A DNA stretch of 64,000 nucleotides from Poecilobothrus nobilitatus (GCA_947095535.1 OX352772.1:109328903-109392902); one strand, 5' to 3'; counted from the first letter of the stretch, positions 1 through 12,042 are shown. Notes: generated from the sequence alone by a model not told the origin. Translations and numbers: made by a program.

Positions 1-321
1 TTTGAATAATAGTATTTCTATTCAATCTCTTAATAACAAGTTTAGACTTAACGATAGTGTTAGGCAAACTAGAAATACTAAATTTTTAATGGACTACAAA
101 CATAATACAGAGTACGGTAGAAATGAACCCATCAATAGATGTTGTACTAATTTTAAAAAAATTAGTTATCTCTATTCTACATCTATCTCCAGAAATACTT
201 TCAAACACATTGTACAACTACATTTTTCCAATTAATTCTTACTTACACCTTAGCCAATTAATTCTTACTTAAGCAAAAAAAAATTTTTTTTTTTTAATTA
301 TGATATAATTTTAATCATAGC
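1..321. other. AT-rich stretch, nothing recognised
   Basis: One open frame of 77 codons (2-235, +) is present but resembles nothing I know and has the composition of chance AT-rich sequence. A 14-base unit, TTAATTCTTACTTA, occurs twice around 231-276, so there is a small direct repeat. The recognisable Helitron homology begins just after it, near 322. Confidence 0.4.
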
Positions 322-1606
322 ACATTATGATGGATATCCACAATATCTTCGACGGTCAACTGCAGATGGTGGAAATTCATCACTGTAAAAGTGAGAAACA
401 GTAATATTAAAGTCAATAATCGTTGGGTTGTGCTGTATGTACCATTACTCTGAAAGATGTTCAAAGCATACATCAAACTCGAATGTTGTAATTCAGTGAA
501 ATCGGTCAAATACATTTGCAAATATTTTAACAAAGGAAGCTGTATGGCAGTTTTTGGTGTGAAAAATGAATCTACACCAATCGACGAAATCGAACGATAT
601 CAATTGGGAGGCTACATTAGTAGCAATGAACTCTTTGGGGTATTTTCTAATTTCCGAATCATGAACGTTATCCAATACTTGTTCATTTGGCAGTGCATCT
701 TGAAAATGGACAGCGTGTGTATTTTACAACGGGAAATGTAAATGCAATAGAATTTTTGCCACCGCAAACAACATTCTTCTTATTGTACATGGATAATTTG
801 TTTGCAAGAACGCTACTTAGCTCAGAAGTGCCAAAATACTGCACATAGAATGTATAAGCGAAAAAGTTTCAACGTCATAAACAGGGAAAATCAGTTAAAG
901 CACATCCGAATTTATATTCGTCCGATCCGTTAGACCGTCTGTGTACAGTTCATTCAAGCAATCAAGAATGTTTTTACTTGCGACTGCTGTTAGTTAAGGT
1001 ACGTGGATCGAAATCCTTCCAAAAACTGAGAACGGTAAATGGTAAATGGGGAAAAACACAAAGATTTGATGAGTGAAGACATCCTATATCGTTTACGAGC
1101 AACGAAACCGGACATGCAATTTACACCAAATGTGTATATTGAGGCGTTAGTTTCGATCAAAGATATGTTTGACAATCGCTAAAAAAAGATTGGTGCAGTT
1201 GGGAATGTGAGCCCCGAATCGATCTGCAATTGATCGCTTGATCGTACACTACAATATTTGGGGAGAAATGTTCAGCGCTTCGGGGGAGCACTCGTTTTAT
1301 TGTCTGGTAATGTTTGACAAACTCTGCAAGTTATACCATGTTCAACACCCGCTGATGAACTTAATGATCAGTTAATCTTCATCTTAATCTGAACTTAATC
1401 ATCAGTTCTATGGCGATTGGAAATGGGAAGATGGCAATAGATAGATCTACACGTTGTCACGTTGCCAACAAACTTTTATAAGATGACATCAACCAAAGGC
1501 GAATTGATTCAAAAGGTTTTCCCAAATATCGCGTGGAATTACAAATATTATAAGTGGCTCAGTACAAGTGCTATATTAGCAGCTAAAAATTCTATAAATT
1601 CAAATG
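322..1606 (+). pseudogene. Helitron helicase relic, 5'-truncated and internally deleted
   Basis: Helitrons are rolling-circle DNA transposons encoding a Rep (HUH) nuclease joined to a Pif1-type helicase. This stretch reads, in several frames, as the part downstream of the Rep domain. Recognisable pieces in order are RRSTADGGNS (about 350), NNRWVV (about 415), CNSVKSVKYICKYFNKG (about 484-535), RLLLVKVRG (about 982), QFTPNVYIEALV (about 1118), APNRSAID (about 1213), GALVLLSG followed by STPADELN (1285-1369), and KVFPNIAWNY then AILAAKN (1515-1590). The order matches Helitron proteins. The Rep domain is absent, and the Walker A/B part of the helicase, expected between NRSAID and GALVLLSG, is missing, so roughly 30 bases stand where several hundred should be. 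Many stops and frameshifts confirm it is dead. The 3' end was not identified. Confidence 0.8.
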
Positions 1607-2062
1607 GGTAAGCTAGTTATTCTATAAAAAGCTTCCAAACAAATTTCTAATATCTAATAATAATCAAAATACCCTAACTAGGTATATTAAGAATAAGATA
1701 TTTAAGGTTTAATAACATAAAATGGCATAATGGACAGTAATTGAAAAAAGGAAAAATCTCCTCTCACATGACTATCATCATGTTATCAGCAGTAATGCAT
1801 TATTAAACATGAGGTATATCAATATGAAATGTATGTTTATAATATATTTCTGAAAAAATAATATTTAAATATGTTCATACAATACATAATGTATTAAATA
1901 ATATTTAAATATGTACTTTCAATGTATAATGTACGTATATTTAAAAATACTATAAACACAATATGTTACATTATAGTAAAAATATTCACATTTCAGCACA
2001 GTATTTAACCAATAATCAGTACTTAAATATTTAAAGCGCAGAAATTCTTACAGTTCTTATAC
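1607..2062. other. Non-coding AT-rich flank
   Basis: No gene is visible. Variants of a TTTAAATATGT phrase recur between about 1860 and 2030. This may be remnant sequence of the Helitron into which LTR element 1 inserted, but no Helitron terminus (CTRR with a hairpin) was recognised. Confidence 0.4.
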
Positions 2063-2066
2063 ATAT

Positions 2067-2753
2067 AGTTATATCATCACACTCTTCTTCACCACAAATC
2101 ATACAACAAGATTGCCCGCAAATAACGAAATTGCCTTTTCATTAAATTCTAAAATAAAATTTACTTTTTACTTTTCTTTTCAAATTCACTTTTCTTTTTA
2201 AATTGAAATTAGCTTATCTTACAATTTTTATTATGTCACAATCAAATTTATTACCTAATTCTAAATAACCCAATTTTGAAAATAAAAATAACAACTTGAT
2301 CAATGCACTTATGCATTCAACAATTTATTTAACAACAACAAATTGATGAACTGAAATATGACACATTTTTTGTTTGCGTAGTACAAAATATTCAATGCAC
2401 TTATTCTTTGAACATTTTAATTAATAAAGAAGATACAAAACAATGACCCGAAATATGATACGGTTTTTTTTGTACATTGCATTTAAGTTATGTTGTAACA
2501 ATTTCATGCATTTGATATAACAGCAAGCCGATAAAGTAATAACCTTTACTAATTGTAATTTATCGATTTGCTATTAAGAAATTTTAGGAATAAGTTTTAG
2601 AATAATTTTAAGTTAAATACGACTGTAAGAAAAATAAATGATTATTATTAATTTGTGAAGAATAAAGAAAGTACTGAGATTAATTTGGGTTTTTTTTTTA
2701 ATTATTAAATTTTAAAGTAAAATTTATAGCACACTTTTGTCGAATAAGTAAGT
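2067..2753 (+). repeat. 5' LTR of element 1
   Basis: The LTR begins AGTTATATCATCAC and ends AATAAGTAAGT. It matches 8815-9502 almost base for base. The boundaries are set by the ATAT duplication outside and by the primer site and purine tract inside. Confidence 0.92.
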
Positions 2754-2770
2754 GGCGCAGTCGGTAGGAT
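2753..2770 (+). promoter_or_regulatory. Primer binding site, tRNA-Ser type
   Basis: TGGCGCAGTCGGTAGGAT starts at the last base of the LTR. From memory this type of site is used by 17.6, 297 and relatives, which prime with tRNA-Ser. The one-base overlap with the LTR recurs in element 2. Confidence 0.75.
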
Positions 2771-3185
2771 ATCGTTTTTAAGACAATAGTGTTACGTTAA
2801 TTTTAAATAAAAAAAAAATTTAATAAAAAAGTTCTTTTGAAAAACATTATCAGCAAATAATAATCAAACAAAAACTTTATTTTAAGTTTGAAAAGTTAAA
2901 CTAAATAAAAAGAATAATAATAAATAAATTAATAAAAAAAAATTTTTTAATAAAATTTTTTATAATAAAATAACGTTTATTCAAAATCTAAAAATTGAAA
3001 TCTAATAAAAAAAAAAAAAAAAAAACACAACTTTAAACAAATGTTCCAATAGCTAAGAACAGTTAAGATAAAAGCTAAGATTACAGTTCAGATAAAAATT
3101 AAATAACACCAATAACAAACTTAACAATAAATAACAAACTTAATTAATAAAATAAATTAATTAAAAAGAAATTTTTTCTAATAAA
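2771..3185 (+). other. Untranslated leader of element 1
   Basis: About 415 bases of extremely A-rich sequence lie between the primer site and the Gag start codon. No ORF or structured element was recognised. Confidence 0.6.
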
Positions 3186-6100
3186 ATGGAATCTAATAAC
3201 GGGATAATTTCTCCAAGCGTGCTACAAGCAGCATTCAATAGTCAACAACAAACAGCATTAAACGGTCAACAACAAGTAGTGTCCAACAATCAGGAAACAA
3301 CAACAACCACACCAGCAGAATTACATTTAACATTGGACCCACTGAGATATATAAGTGATCTTCCAGAATTTAGTGGAAAACGTGAGGAATTATTTAAATT
3401 TCTAGAATTAGTAGAGTGTATCATACCTTTAGTTTTAAAATATAATTCTAGTAGTCAAACCATATTATTAAATAAAATTAAAGCTAAGTTAATAGGTAAA
3501 GCTAGGGAAATAACAGAAATTAATAATCATATTAATACTTGGTCTGAAATAAAAAATCTCTTAATAAATAATTTTGGTGAAAGAAAGTCGGCTTTTGAAA
3601 TATTTGAAGAATTACAAAGTGTTACCTTTCGTTCTACTCCCGTCGACCTATATAATCAAATCAAAGCAATTCTTAGAAAATTAAACAATAAAATTAAAAA
3701 CGAAGCTAATTCTTCATTATTAATTGAATCTAATATTTTAACCGCGTTGCGAATTTTCAAAGATAAACTTCCGGAACCAATACGCTCCATTTTATTTAGT
3801 AGGAACCCAACATCTCTAGAAAATGCAATGGATATTTTGTATGAAGGTAATTACGCCGAATACAATCCATCCAAATATCAAAATAAAAATGATATTTTTA
3901 GTAAAAATCTCAATAGAAATAAAAATGGTGCTTATAAGAATAACAATTATAACAATAAAAGTAATAATAATTTTACAAACAACCATAGTAACAATAATCA
4001 CAGTAACAATAACAATTTTAGGTCAGATTTCCAACCTCGTAATTCTAATAATAATAATTACACATATAATAGTCATAACTATCCTCGTAAAACCCAACAA
4101 AATTTTAATACGCGATCTTCCCAACAAAATTTTAACCATTTTAGAAACAACCAAAGAAACTACAAAACCATGGAAGTTGACCCAACTACCATAAATCGTA
4201 GAATTAATACTCTCGAAACACAAGATAACTATGAAAAATCAAATCGCGAAATTGAAAATTTTCACTCAATAGCCTCGGATCAAAACAGGAACTTCCTTAT
4301 ATCAAAAGGAAGACCTTTAAAATTTATTATAGATTCAGGTGCTACTATGAGCATAATAAATAGTGGAATTTGTAATCCAATTTACAAATCCAAAATTGAA
4401 CCTATTAATATTAAAACATTACGCAATACGTTTGCATGTGATACGAAAACCATAATTGATCCTTTTCTCGAATTTGACTCTAAGGAAAAATTCGAATTCT
4501 TAGAAATAGACTTCCATGATAGATTTGACGGTTTAATAGGTAACAACATTCTCAAACCGTTACAATCTATAATTGACTATGAAAACAATTGTTTAAAAAT
4601 AAACACTGGCAATATTATTCCTCTCTATTTTAATGAAAAAGACGAAAAAGAATATAATATCCCAGTACCAATGAAAGAGTTAAAAATTTTTCAAAATGAA
4701 ATTTTCGTAGGTGAAAACAATATTAGATGTGGTCATTTAGATCACACAATTAAAAGTGAACTTTTAAAAATTTTAAAAAAGTTCAATAAAGCCTTTTTTT
4801 ATGAAGGTTATGATTTAACTTTCACCCACGAAATCAAACACGCAATTAATACCACTAACGAAATACCAATCTACACTAAGATTTATAGGTATCCCGAAGT
4901 ACATAAAAAGGAAGTCGACAAACAAATCGACGAAATACTAAACCAGGGAATAATAAGACACAGCAATTCACCTTATTCGGCTCCTTTATGGGTTGTCCCA
5001 AAAAAGATCGATGCATCAAAGGAACAAAAATGGCGTATTGTCATTGATTACAGGAAACTAAATAACGTTACTATAGATGACAAGTACCCAATCCCGAATA
5101 TCGATGAAATCCTTGACAAACTTGGTCGTGCAATGTATTTCACTACTCTCGATTTGGCTAAAGGCTTCCACCAAATCGAGATAGCAAAAAATGACATAAA
5201 AAAAACAGCTTTTAGCACAAACAATGGCCATTATGAGTTCTTGCGAATGCCATTCGGGCTTAAAAATGCCCCGGCAACCTTCCAACGCTTAATGAATTCC
5301 GTACTAAAAGAATTTATAGGCAAATATTGTTACGTGTATTTGGATGATATCATCATATTTAGCACTAGCAAAGAAGAGCACTTTGCTATCTTACAAAAGA
5401 TCCTTAAGAGACTCGAAGACGCATATTTAAAAATTCAACTCGACAAAAGCGAGTTTATGAAACAAGAGACAGAATTGTTGGGTCATATAATAACAACAAG
5501 GGGAATAAAACCAAACCCCAATAAAATTCAAGCTATAAATAAATTTCCGATACCCAAAACCCCTAAGCAAATAAAAAGTTTCTTAGGTTTAGTGGGTTAC
5601 TATAGGAAATTTATTAAAGACTTCGCAAAAATTGCTAAACCAATTACACTTTGTTTAAAAAAAGGAAAGCGTATTGATGTTAGTAACACTGATTATAAGG
5701 AAGCTTTTAGTAAACTAAAACTGCTTATTACAACGGACCCTATTCTTGTGTATCCTAATTTCTCAAAAACTTTCGTCTTGACTACGGATGCAAGTTATTT
5801 CGCTATAGGTGCTGTGTTATCACAAGATAACCGTCTTATATGCTACGCTTCACGTACCTTGAGTGAACATGAATGCAAATACTCTACCATCGAAAAGGAG
5901 TTACTTGCAATAGTCTGGGCAACTAAATATTTCCGTCCATACCTTTTTGGACGTAAATTTACTATTAAAACCGACCACAAACTTCTCCAATGGCTTCATA
6001 ACTTGAAGGAACATAATTCCAAGTTACAAAGATGGAAAATCAAGTTAGAAGAATTTAATTTTGACATAGAATATTTAAGTGGACGAGAAAACAAAGTTGT

Positions 6101-6665
6101 CGATGCTCTCTCACGTGTTCAGATTCATTTAAACGAATCAAATCTAAATAGGTTAAATTTAAACGAGAATAATTCAAATGACATGGAAATTGACGAAATA
6201 AAATCGACTGATGCTACAATGCATTCAGCTGATGAAGACAATTCCGAATATATTCCTATATCAGAATCACCAATTAATTTCTACAAAACACAGATCATCA
6301 TAAAAAAGGGTTCACCGGAACAATTGAAATTATTTAAAATCCATCGTAGAACAAGGAAAATTTTCATACATCCTAATCCTAACGAGGATTTTTTTATTGA
6401 AGTTTTTAAAAATCATATTCCTAGTAAAGAAATAATAGGAATTATGATTGAAGATATTAATATTTACAGTTCTTTTCAAAATACATACCTAAAATATTTT
6501 TCAAAAAATAAACTAATAAAATTAAACAAATGCTCACTTTTACTTACTGACATTTTATATCGTCTCGAAATAAAGGAACTTATTCTTGACCAACACACAA
6601 AAACAAATCATAGAGGTATCAATGATGTCTACTTAAATTTAAAGAAAAGCTACTATTTTCCTTAA
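3186..6665 (+). pseudogene. gag-pol: Gag-Pol polyprotein of element 1 (Gag, protease, RT, RNase H, start of integrase)
   Basis: A single 1,159-codon frame starting at ATG. Residues about 50-235 are a gypsy-type Gag. About 235-330 is a very Asn-rich linker. The protease motif is D383-S-G-A. RT motifs include a PFGLKNAPATFQR block and YLDD at 718-721. RNase H has TTDAS with Asp868 and an intact TDHKLL Asp. The integrase zinc-binding region begins near 1130 with the two histidines. Translation stops at 6663-6665 (TAA), between the His and Cys pairs of that zinc site, and the same frame continues at 6666. Gag and Pol are in one frame with no frameshift needed, which is unusual because 17.6 and gypsy use a -1 shift. 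The stop probably makes this copy non-functional, unless it is read through. Confidence 0.9.
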
Positions 6666-7490
6666 TTGAAAAATGAAATTCAAAATGTTATAAATAATTG
6701 TCACATTTGCAACATCGCGAAGTATGAAAGACGTCCTTTAAATCTACCCTTAAAAATTACAGAAACTCCTGAAAAACCATTACAAATAGTCCATATGGAC
6801 ATATGGTTTCACACAAAAGGAAATCCATACTTGACAATAATTGACAAATTTTCAAAGCACGCCCAAATTATTCCCTTAAAATTTAGGAATTGGGTGTATT
6901 TGAAAAATGGATTTATGCAATATATAGCATCTTTCGGTAAACCTGTTAAAGTTGTAACCGACCAAGAGAGGGGTTTTAACAGCCTCAATTTCAAAAATTA
7001 TTTAGAAACAGAAGGATATGCTGTTCATTTTACTACTCCAAATAACCATAGTAGTAATGCGGATATTGAAAGATTCCATAATACATTAAATGAACACCTG
7101 CGAATTTTGAATACGATCGAAAAAGAAGAAGGTCAAATTACGGACGAAGATCCCATTATCAAAAGTTTAAAAGTTTACAACGAAACTATTCACACTTCAA
7201 CTGGCAAAAAGCCAATTGATTTTCTAAATGGTACTATCTCTTCCGATCAATATCCTTCTATCAAAGAAATGAATACAAAAATTAAAGAAAAAGCGATCGA
7301 GAAACGTAATAAAGGTAAAACCAATGGTAAGCCTTCCAATTATCTTAAATTAAACAGAATTACGAAGCTACAACCTTATCACAAAAAAATTCAAATCACC
7401 GATTCAAATAACGATCATTTTAAAATTAACAAAGAAAATATTCCACGTTACATTAATCAATTTAAAAGAAAATTCACGTACCAAAACTAA
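6666..7490 (+). pseudogene. Integrase catalytic part of element 1, downstream of an in-frame stop
   Basis: This is the direct in-frame continuation of the Gag-Pol frame after the TAA at 6663. The Cys pair of the HHCC zinc site (CHICN) comes first. The catalytic triad follows: Asp at codon 45 (HMDIW), Asp at codon 99 (VVTDQ) and Glu at codon 135 (ADIERFHN). This gives the canonical D,D-35-E spacing of retroviral-type integrases. The C-terminal part is basic. There is no ATG at the frame start, so it is the tail of the polyprotein and not a separate gene. It ends four bases before the env frame. Confidence 0.9.
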
Positions 7491-7494
7491 TTAC

Positions 7495-8484
7495 TTGTAT
7501 CTTATTCTAGGATTAATTCTCTTTGTCCTCTTACTGGTTTTTCCAATTGTCCTGTCTCGCTCATCCATAGATGTTAACCAAATACCACCTGGAAATGGTT
7601 ACATTCTCTTCGAGGAATCTGAGCTTAAAAGAATACAAAGTTACAGAAGAATATTGCATGTTGTCGAGCTAACTCAATACGAAACAATTATTAACAAAAT
7701 AGAATCAAACGTATTACAACTTCAAAACGAAACTGATATTCCTTCGGTTTTGTTACATAAATTAAAACACCTAAAGGAAGATTACAATAGTATTATTCCA
7801 CACCACGTAAGTAAAAGATCATTGTTTAATCTTGGTGGAAATATTCTTCGCTTTGCTATTGGTGTAATGGACGACGACGATAGGAAAGAAATAGAGGAAC
7901 ACTTAAAGGTAATAGAACAAAATAACGGTAAATTAATTAATAATGTTAACGATCAAGTATTAATAAACCAAAAAATATCTAATGAAATAAAAAACATTAC
8001 CGATCATATTAACTTAGCTCAAAATGAAATAAAAAATGTAATTAATAATTTCCAAAATAATATTGATAAAATAAATAAAAAATTAGAGTACTTTATGATT
8101 AAAACCGAAATAATTGAAAATATTGATTTATTAACAAGACAAATTTTAAATATTAAGGAAATAATCTTAGCTAGTAAGTTAGAAATACTGTTAAAGGATA
8201 TTTTAACACAAACAGAAATTAAAAATTATAATATCACTATAGAAATACTACCTTTCATTAAAAATTGCGTTCTTTTCCGTAACAATTCTATAATATTTGT
8301 TTTATCTATACCAATTTCCAAAAATGAAAAATGTTTTGTAACTATTTTAGAAAAAATTCCAAATAAAAATGTAAACTTAGAACTAGATACTAATACAAAA
8401 AAAATCATTATATGTAAACAAAGTATTTTTAAATTTATTGATAAGAAAAATGTTATGGAAAAAGATCTAATACCTTTTGATTAG
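7495..8484 (+). pseudogene. env: Env-like glycoprotein of element 1, N-terminal and central part
   Basis: Errantivirus Env proteins are class I fusion glycoproteins related to baculovirus F. The frame begins with a hydrophobic signal-like segment (codons about 1-20). It carries a furin-like basic site, SKR, near codon 108, followed by a hydrophobic fusion-peptide-like stretch and a DDDDRKE motif typical of the family. A long Asn-rich coiled-coil-like region follows. There is no ATG at the first codon. In this group env is usually made from a spliced RNA, so the true start may be supplied by splicing. The frame ends at TAG 8482-8484, before any membrane anchor. The anchor is found in another frame downstream, so this copy is broken. 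Confidence 0.82.
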
Positions 8485-8563
8485 ATTATGAGATTAAAAT
8501 TATGAGAAGGAATATTACAATAATATCTTGCCATACTTCGAACGTAATATAAGCATTGAATAA

Positions 8564-8905
8564 GTGGTTAATGCTATACAATTGACAGAATTACATGCCT
8601 GCAATATTATCAATACAAAAATAATAGAGGAAATTAAATATAACAGTTCTTGGAAGTGGAACGCAAGCGTTTTCGCAAACTCAATTATTGGCATCATTCT
8701 TGTATTATTACTGTCTATTGGCTTTTATTGCCTAAAACAACTTAAAGCAAAAAGTTCGAAAATAAATATTGAATTAAAAGAAATTCGCACGGAGTCGAAT
8801 CTTAAGGGGGGAGGAGTTATATCATCACACTCTTCTTCACCACAAATCATACAACAAGATTGCCCGCAAATAACGAAATTGCCCTTTCATTATATTCTAA
8901 AATAA
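8564..8905 (+). pseudogene. Env C-terminal part of element 1 with membrane anchor
   Basis: This lies in a different frame from the upstream env segment and is separated from it by 79 bases containing stops. It carries a strongly hydrophobic segment at about 8675-8740, which should be the transmembrane anchor, then a Lys-rich tail. The frame runs through the purine tract and into the 3' LTR, ending at 8903-8905. It is the displaced end of the same gene and not an independent protein. A frameshift plus stop separates the parts. Confidence 0.75.
8804..8814 (+). promoter_or_regulatory. Polypurine tract of element 1
   Basis: AAGGGGGGAGG lies immediately before the first base of the 3' LTR, the position required for plus-strand priming during reverse transcription. 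Confidence 0.88.
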
Positions 8906-9502
8906 AATTTACTTTTTACTTTTCTTTTCAAATTCAATTTTCTTTTTAAATTCAAATTAGCTTATCTTACAATTTTTATTATGTCACAATCAAATTTATT
9001 ACCTAATTCTAAATAACCCAATTTTGAAAATAAAAATAACAACTTGTTCAATGCACTTAAGCATTCAACAATTTATTTAACAACAACAAATTCATGAACT
9101 GAAATATGACACATTTTTTGTTTGCGTAGTACAAAATGTTCAATGCACTTATTCTTTGAACATTTTAATTAATAAAGAAGATACAAAACAATGACCCGAA
9201 ATATGATACGGTTTTTTTTGTACATTGCATTTAAGTTATGTTGTAACAATTTCATGCATTTGATATAACAGCAAGCCGATAAAGTAATAACCTTTACTAA
9301 TTGTAATTTATCGATTTGCTGATAAGAAATTTTAGGAATAAGTTTTAGAATAATTTTAAGTTAAATACGACTGTAAGAAAAATAAATGATTATTATTAAT
9401 TTGTGAAGAATAAAGAAAGTACTGAGATTAATTTGGGTTTTTTTTTTTAATTATTAAATTTTAAAGTAAAATTTATAGCACACTTTTGTCGAATAAGTAA
9501 GT
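8815..9502 (+). repeat. 3' LTR of element 1
   Basis: A near-identical copy of 2067-2753, with about ten substitutions and one extra T in a T run. It is followed by the ATAT duplication at 9503-9506. Several AATAAA-type signals lie in its second half (about 9171, 9380 and 9407). Confidence 0.92.
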
Positions 9503-9506
9503 ATAT

Positions 9507-11564
9507 TTTTAATCTTCTTGTACGTCCATAAAATCCATTTTGAAAACATAATTATGTATTAGAATTAGAAGTAAACATAAAAAAATTCTATTTGATTTAT
9601 AATGAAAAAAATAATCCCGTTTTTGGCTTTTTAGATCGAAAATATGTTAAACAGAACCTAATATATATACATTTAAAAGGGATTTTTAGCATAACGGTAG
9701 GGCTATATAAAAAAGTTGTTCTACAACAATAATTTTTATAAGAGACCTATGTGTAGGTAAAATTTAAGTGTTCTTCATTAAACAGTGCTAGTTTTTAAAT
9801 AGACTGAAGCATAGTTTTTCATAATTAAAATACGTATTTACTTTTCGGTGTATTATTGAATATATTGTGAAAACTTACTTCTTCCTAATTGTGTACTTAA
9901 TAGATTACCGATTCTTTTAAAAATATTTTGTAAAACGAATTGTGACTTAGCTTTGTTTATTCATTTTGCTAAAAAAACTAAATTAATGTTTTTTTTTGCT
10001 CCTTCCCACTTCCATATGGGTCGAGGTCGGTGCCTTAATAACTAGACCATTGCCATTAGCTGGATAAATTAAACGTACTGATATTAAATGAATATAAAAA
10101 AAAATATATATTAACTATCGCATACGTAAATACATATTAATAATTTAACTATATTAATTAAATTATATTGAAGCAAAAACAAAAGTAAGTAATTTTTATT
10201 CCATAAAACCAACAAATTTCTCCCGGTTTTATTGTTGGTTTTAAGCTAAACACTAAACATGTACATTTTATCGGATTTGTGTCTTTACCTACATTTAATG
10301 GCTTTTAATTGTCAAATATTTACCACTTTCCGTCCCGTTTACGGTTTTATCAATTCTTTTCACATATTTATTTGCTTCTTATTTCACATATTTATTTACT
10401 AATTTACTGTCTTATTTTACTAATTTATTAACTTATATAGGCAACATGTGGTCGTTAGTACTATATTTATATACTAAGGGCCCCTGCTAATGTGTTATTA
10501 AATATTATATTGCATTCAAATCATATAATCGACAGCTACAGTTTAGACAAATACAATTTATCGAAAAACGGCAATCTATAATATCTATCAATCGTATCTA
10601 TAATATCGGATATACATATTGTTCATTTTGAAACATACATTCATATTTATTAAAGATTTATGAAAAATAAAATATTGAACAAAATGTTAACATAAACAAA
10701 CCTTCAACTTTTTACAACGGGTCTCTTTATTTATAGTTTTTTTATTTGGTTTGGTGGGTCCTTTAGATCTAAGTTCATACATAGATTGTTATTTAGTTAG
10801 ATCCTTTACATACATAAGTTCATACATAGATGTTAATTTTCCACCCACAAAACAAAATAAAAAAGTACTAAAACGAAATGTAATTTTTTAAAAATAATAT
10901 AAATATAATATTTGTTTAATAAAAATCTTCTAGGGGCTTCGGTGTAGGCGTGTGGCGTATTAACCGAAGGAGTGTGGATTCGATCCCTGCACATGTCGTA
11001 AGTGATTTTTTTTTACATACCCCCTTACGACCAAATATAATGTAAATATATAGTATATAATATAAACAAAATAAATAATATTAATATATAATTTAATAAT
11101 CGTATAAAAACCTATAATGGCCTTGGTAGCCGATGCTTCAATATTATTGCATTGTATATAATATTAATATAAATAATAAATAAATAAATAAATAAAAATC
11201 TCTAATTCTGTAAAATTTTTAAACTTAAAAGCATTCATATTGAACCGGAGTCAAGAAACAAAAACAAAATAGAAAGACCTGGTCTTATGTCCATAATTAT
11301 CTGTCATTTGTCAATTAGAATTTAATATTATTGTTATTATGCTCCACCTGAAATACTCTTATAAATGATGACTCTTATAAATGAAAAATGCACATAATAT
11401 ATTGTTTTTCATAGATATTATGTATAATATGTATTTATTTTCTAAGATTTCTTTTAAGGATTTGCTAAAAAAAAATTTTTTTTTTGTGAAATTATTTGAA
11501 TTTTTCATTTCAAAATAATTTTTTGAAGTAAATCAATTTATAAATATAAAAAGAAGATTTATTG
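9507..11564. other. Non-coding AT-rich region with one SINE copy
   Basis: I see no gene. The SINE at 10932-11040 is listed separately. A short (AAAT)n run lies near 11175-11198. The 10000-10060 stretch has a tRNA-like look on the minus strand but could not be assigned. Confidence 0.5.
10932..11040 (+). repeat. tRNA-derived SINE, copy A
   Basis: It begins AGGGGCTTCGGTG and carries a B-box-like GTGGATTCGATCC. A self-complementary TCGTAAG...CTTACGA hairpin arm pair follows. The same order is found at 54317-54494 (+) and 23129-23292 (-), so this is a dispersed family. The tRNA-like A and B boxes suggest RNA polymerase III transcription, which is inference. This copy is the most diverged and lacks a clear A tail. 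Confidence 0.65.
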
Positions 11565-11812
11565 TACAGGGTTTTCCAATTTGAGTGATATGATTTCTTT
11601 TAAAAAAAACACTAATTGTTAAGGAAATTCAAATTGCACTATGCACTTTTTTTATTTAATGTGAAGCACAATCGATACAATTAAGTTCTGAATAAAACGT
11701 CATTCAAATGGCCTCCACGACTTCTTTTGTAGGAACAAATTCGATGAACCCAATTTTCGAGCACTTTTTCCACTAAATCAAGTCGTATGTCATAACAAAA
11801 CTGTCGATTCTG
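11565..11812 (-). pseudogene. Tc1/mariner transposase C-terminal scrap
   Basis: Read on the minus strand, about 11812-11690 encodes LVEKVLENWVHRI, then KRSRGGHLNDVLF. This is the C-terminal signature of an insect mariner-superfamily transposase. Beyond the stop, TACAGGGTTTTCCAAT at 11565-11580 looks like the element's outer inverted-repeat tip. Only this end remains. Confidence 0.65.
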
Positions 11813-11990
11813 GTGCGAAGAAAATCCACAAATTATTCATGAACAACCATTACTTTCACCAAAATTGTCAGTTTTTTGTGGTTTTTGGTCTGGTGGAATC
11901 ATCGGTCCGTACTTCTTTCGAAATAAAGCTGGTAACACCGTTACTGTCAATGGAGAGCGGTATAGATCGATGATAGCCAACTTTTAATGA
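11813..11990 (+). pseudogene. Tc1/mariner transposase internal scrap, inverted relative to its neighbour
   Basis: On the plus strand this reads as a mariner-type internal block including FWSGGIIGPYFF and VTVNGERYRSM. The same block occurs in the longer copy at 50940-52023 (-). It abuts the minus-strand scrap head to head, so the two pieces come from a rearranged or inverted pair. No catalytic motif is complete here. Confidence 0.65.
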
Positions 11991-12042
11991 TAACCAACTA
12001 ATAATGTTATGCTGAAGAAAATAACAACAAAATCATTTTTTT

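Larger units (their letters stand above)
2067..9502 (+). mobile_element. LTR retrotransposon 1, 17.6/297-like errantivirus
   Basis: A complete-length gypsy-superfamily element with gag, pol and env. It has two LTRs of 687 and 688 bp, a tRNA-Ser-type primer site, a purine tract directly before the 3' LTR, and a 4-bp duplication ATAT at 2063-2066 and 9503-9506. ATAT targets are known for 17.6 and 297. By eye the LTRs differ at about ten positions plus one T-run length difference, so the insertion is fairly recent. Coding capacity is damaged by a stop in the integrase zinc-binding region and by a stop plus frame change in env. It sits next to, and perhaps inside, the Helitron relic. Confidence 0.92.

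Noticed and set aside
1..235. 77-codon frame at the window start
   Set aside because: Unrecognised, AT-rich composition, no start context or neighbours to support a gene.
3816..4223. Open frames overlapping the Asn-rich part of Gag
   Set aside because: They are shadow frames caused by the low-complexity AAT/AAC-rich codons of Gag.
10932..11040. Functional tRNA gene suggested by A- and B-box-like sequence
   Set aside because: No cloverleaf can be drawn, and the same unit recurs with a non-tRNA body in two other places.
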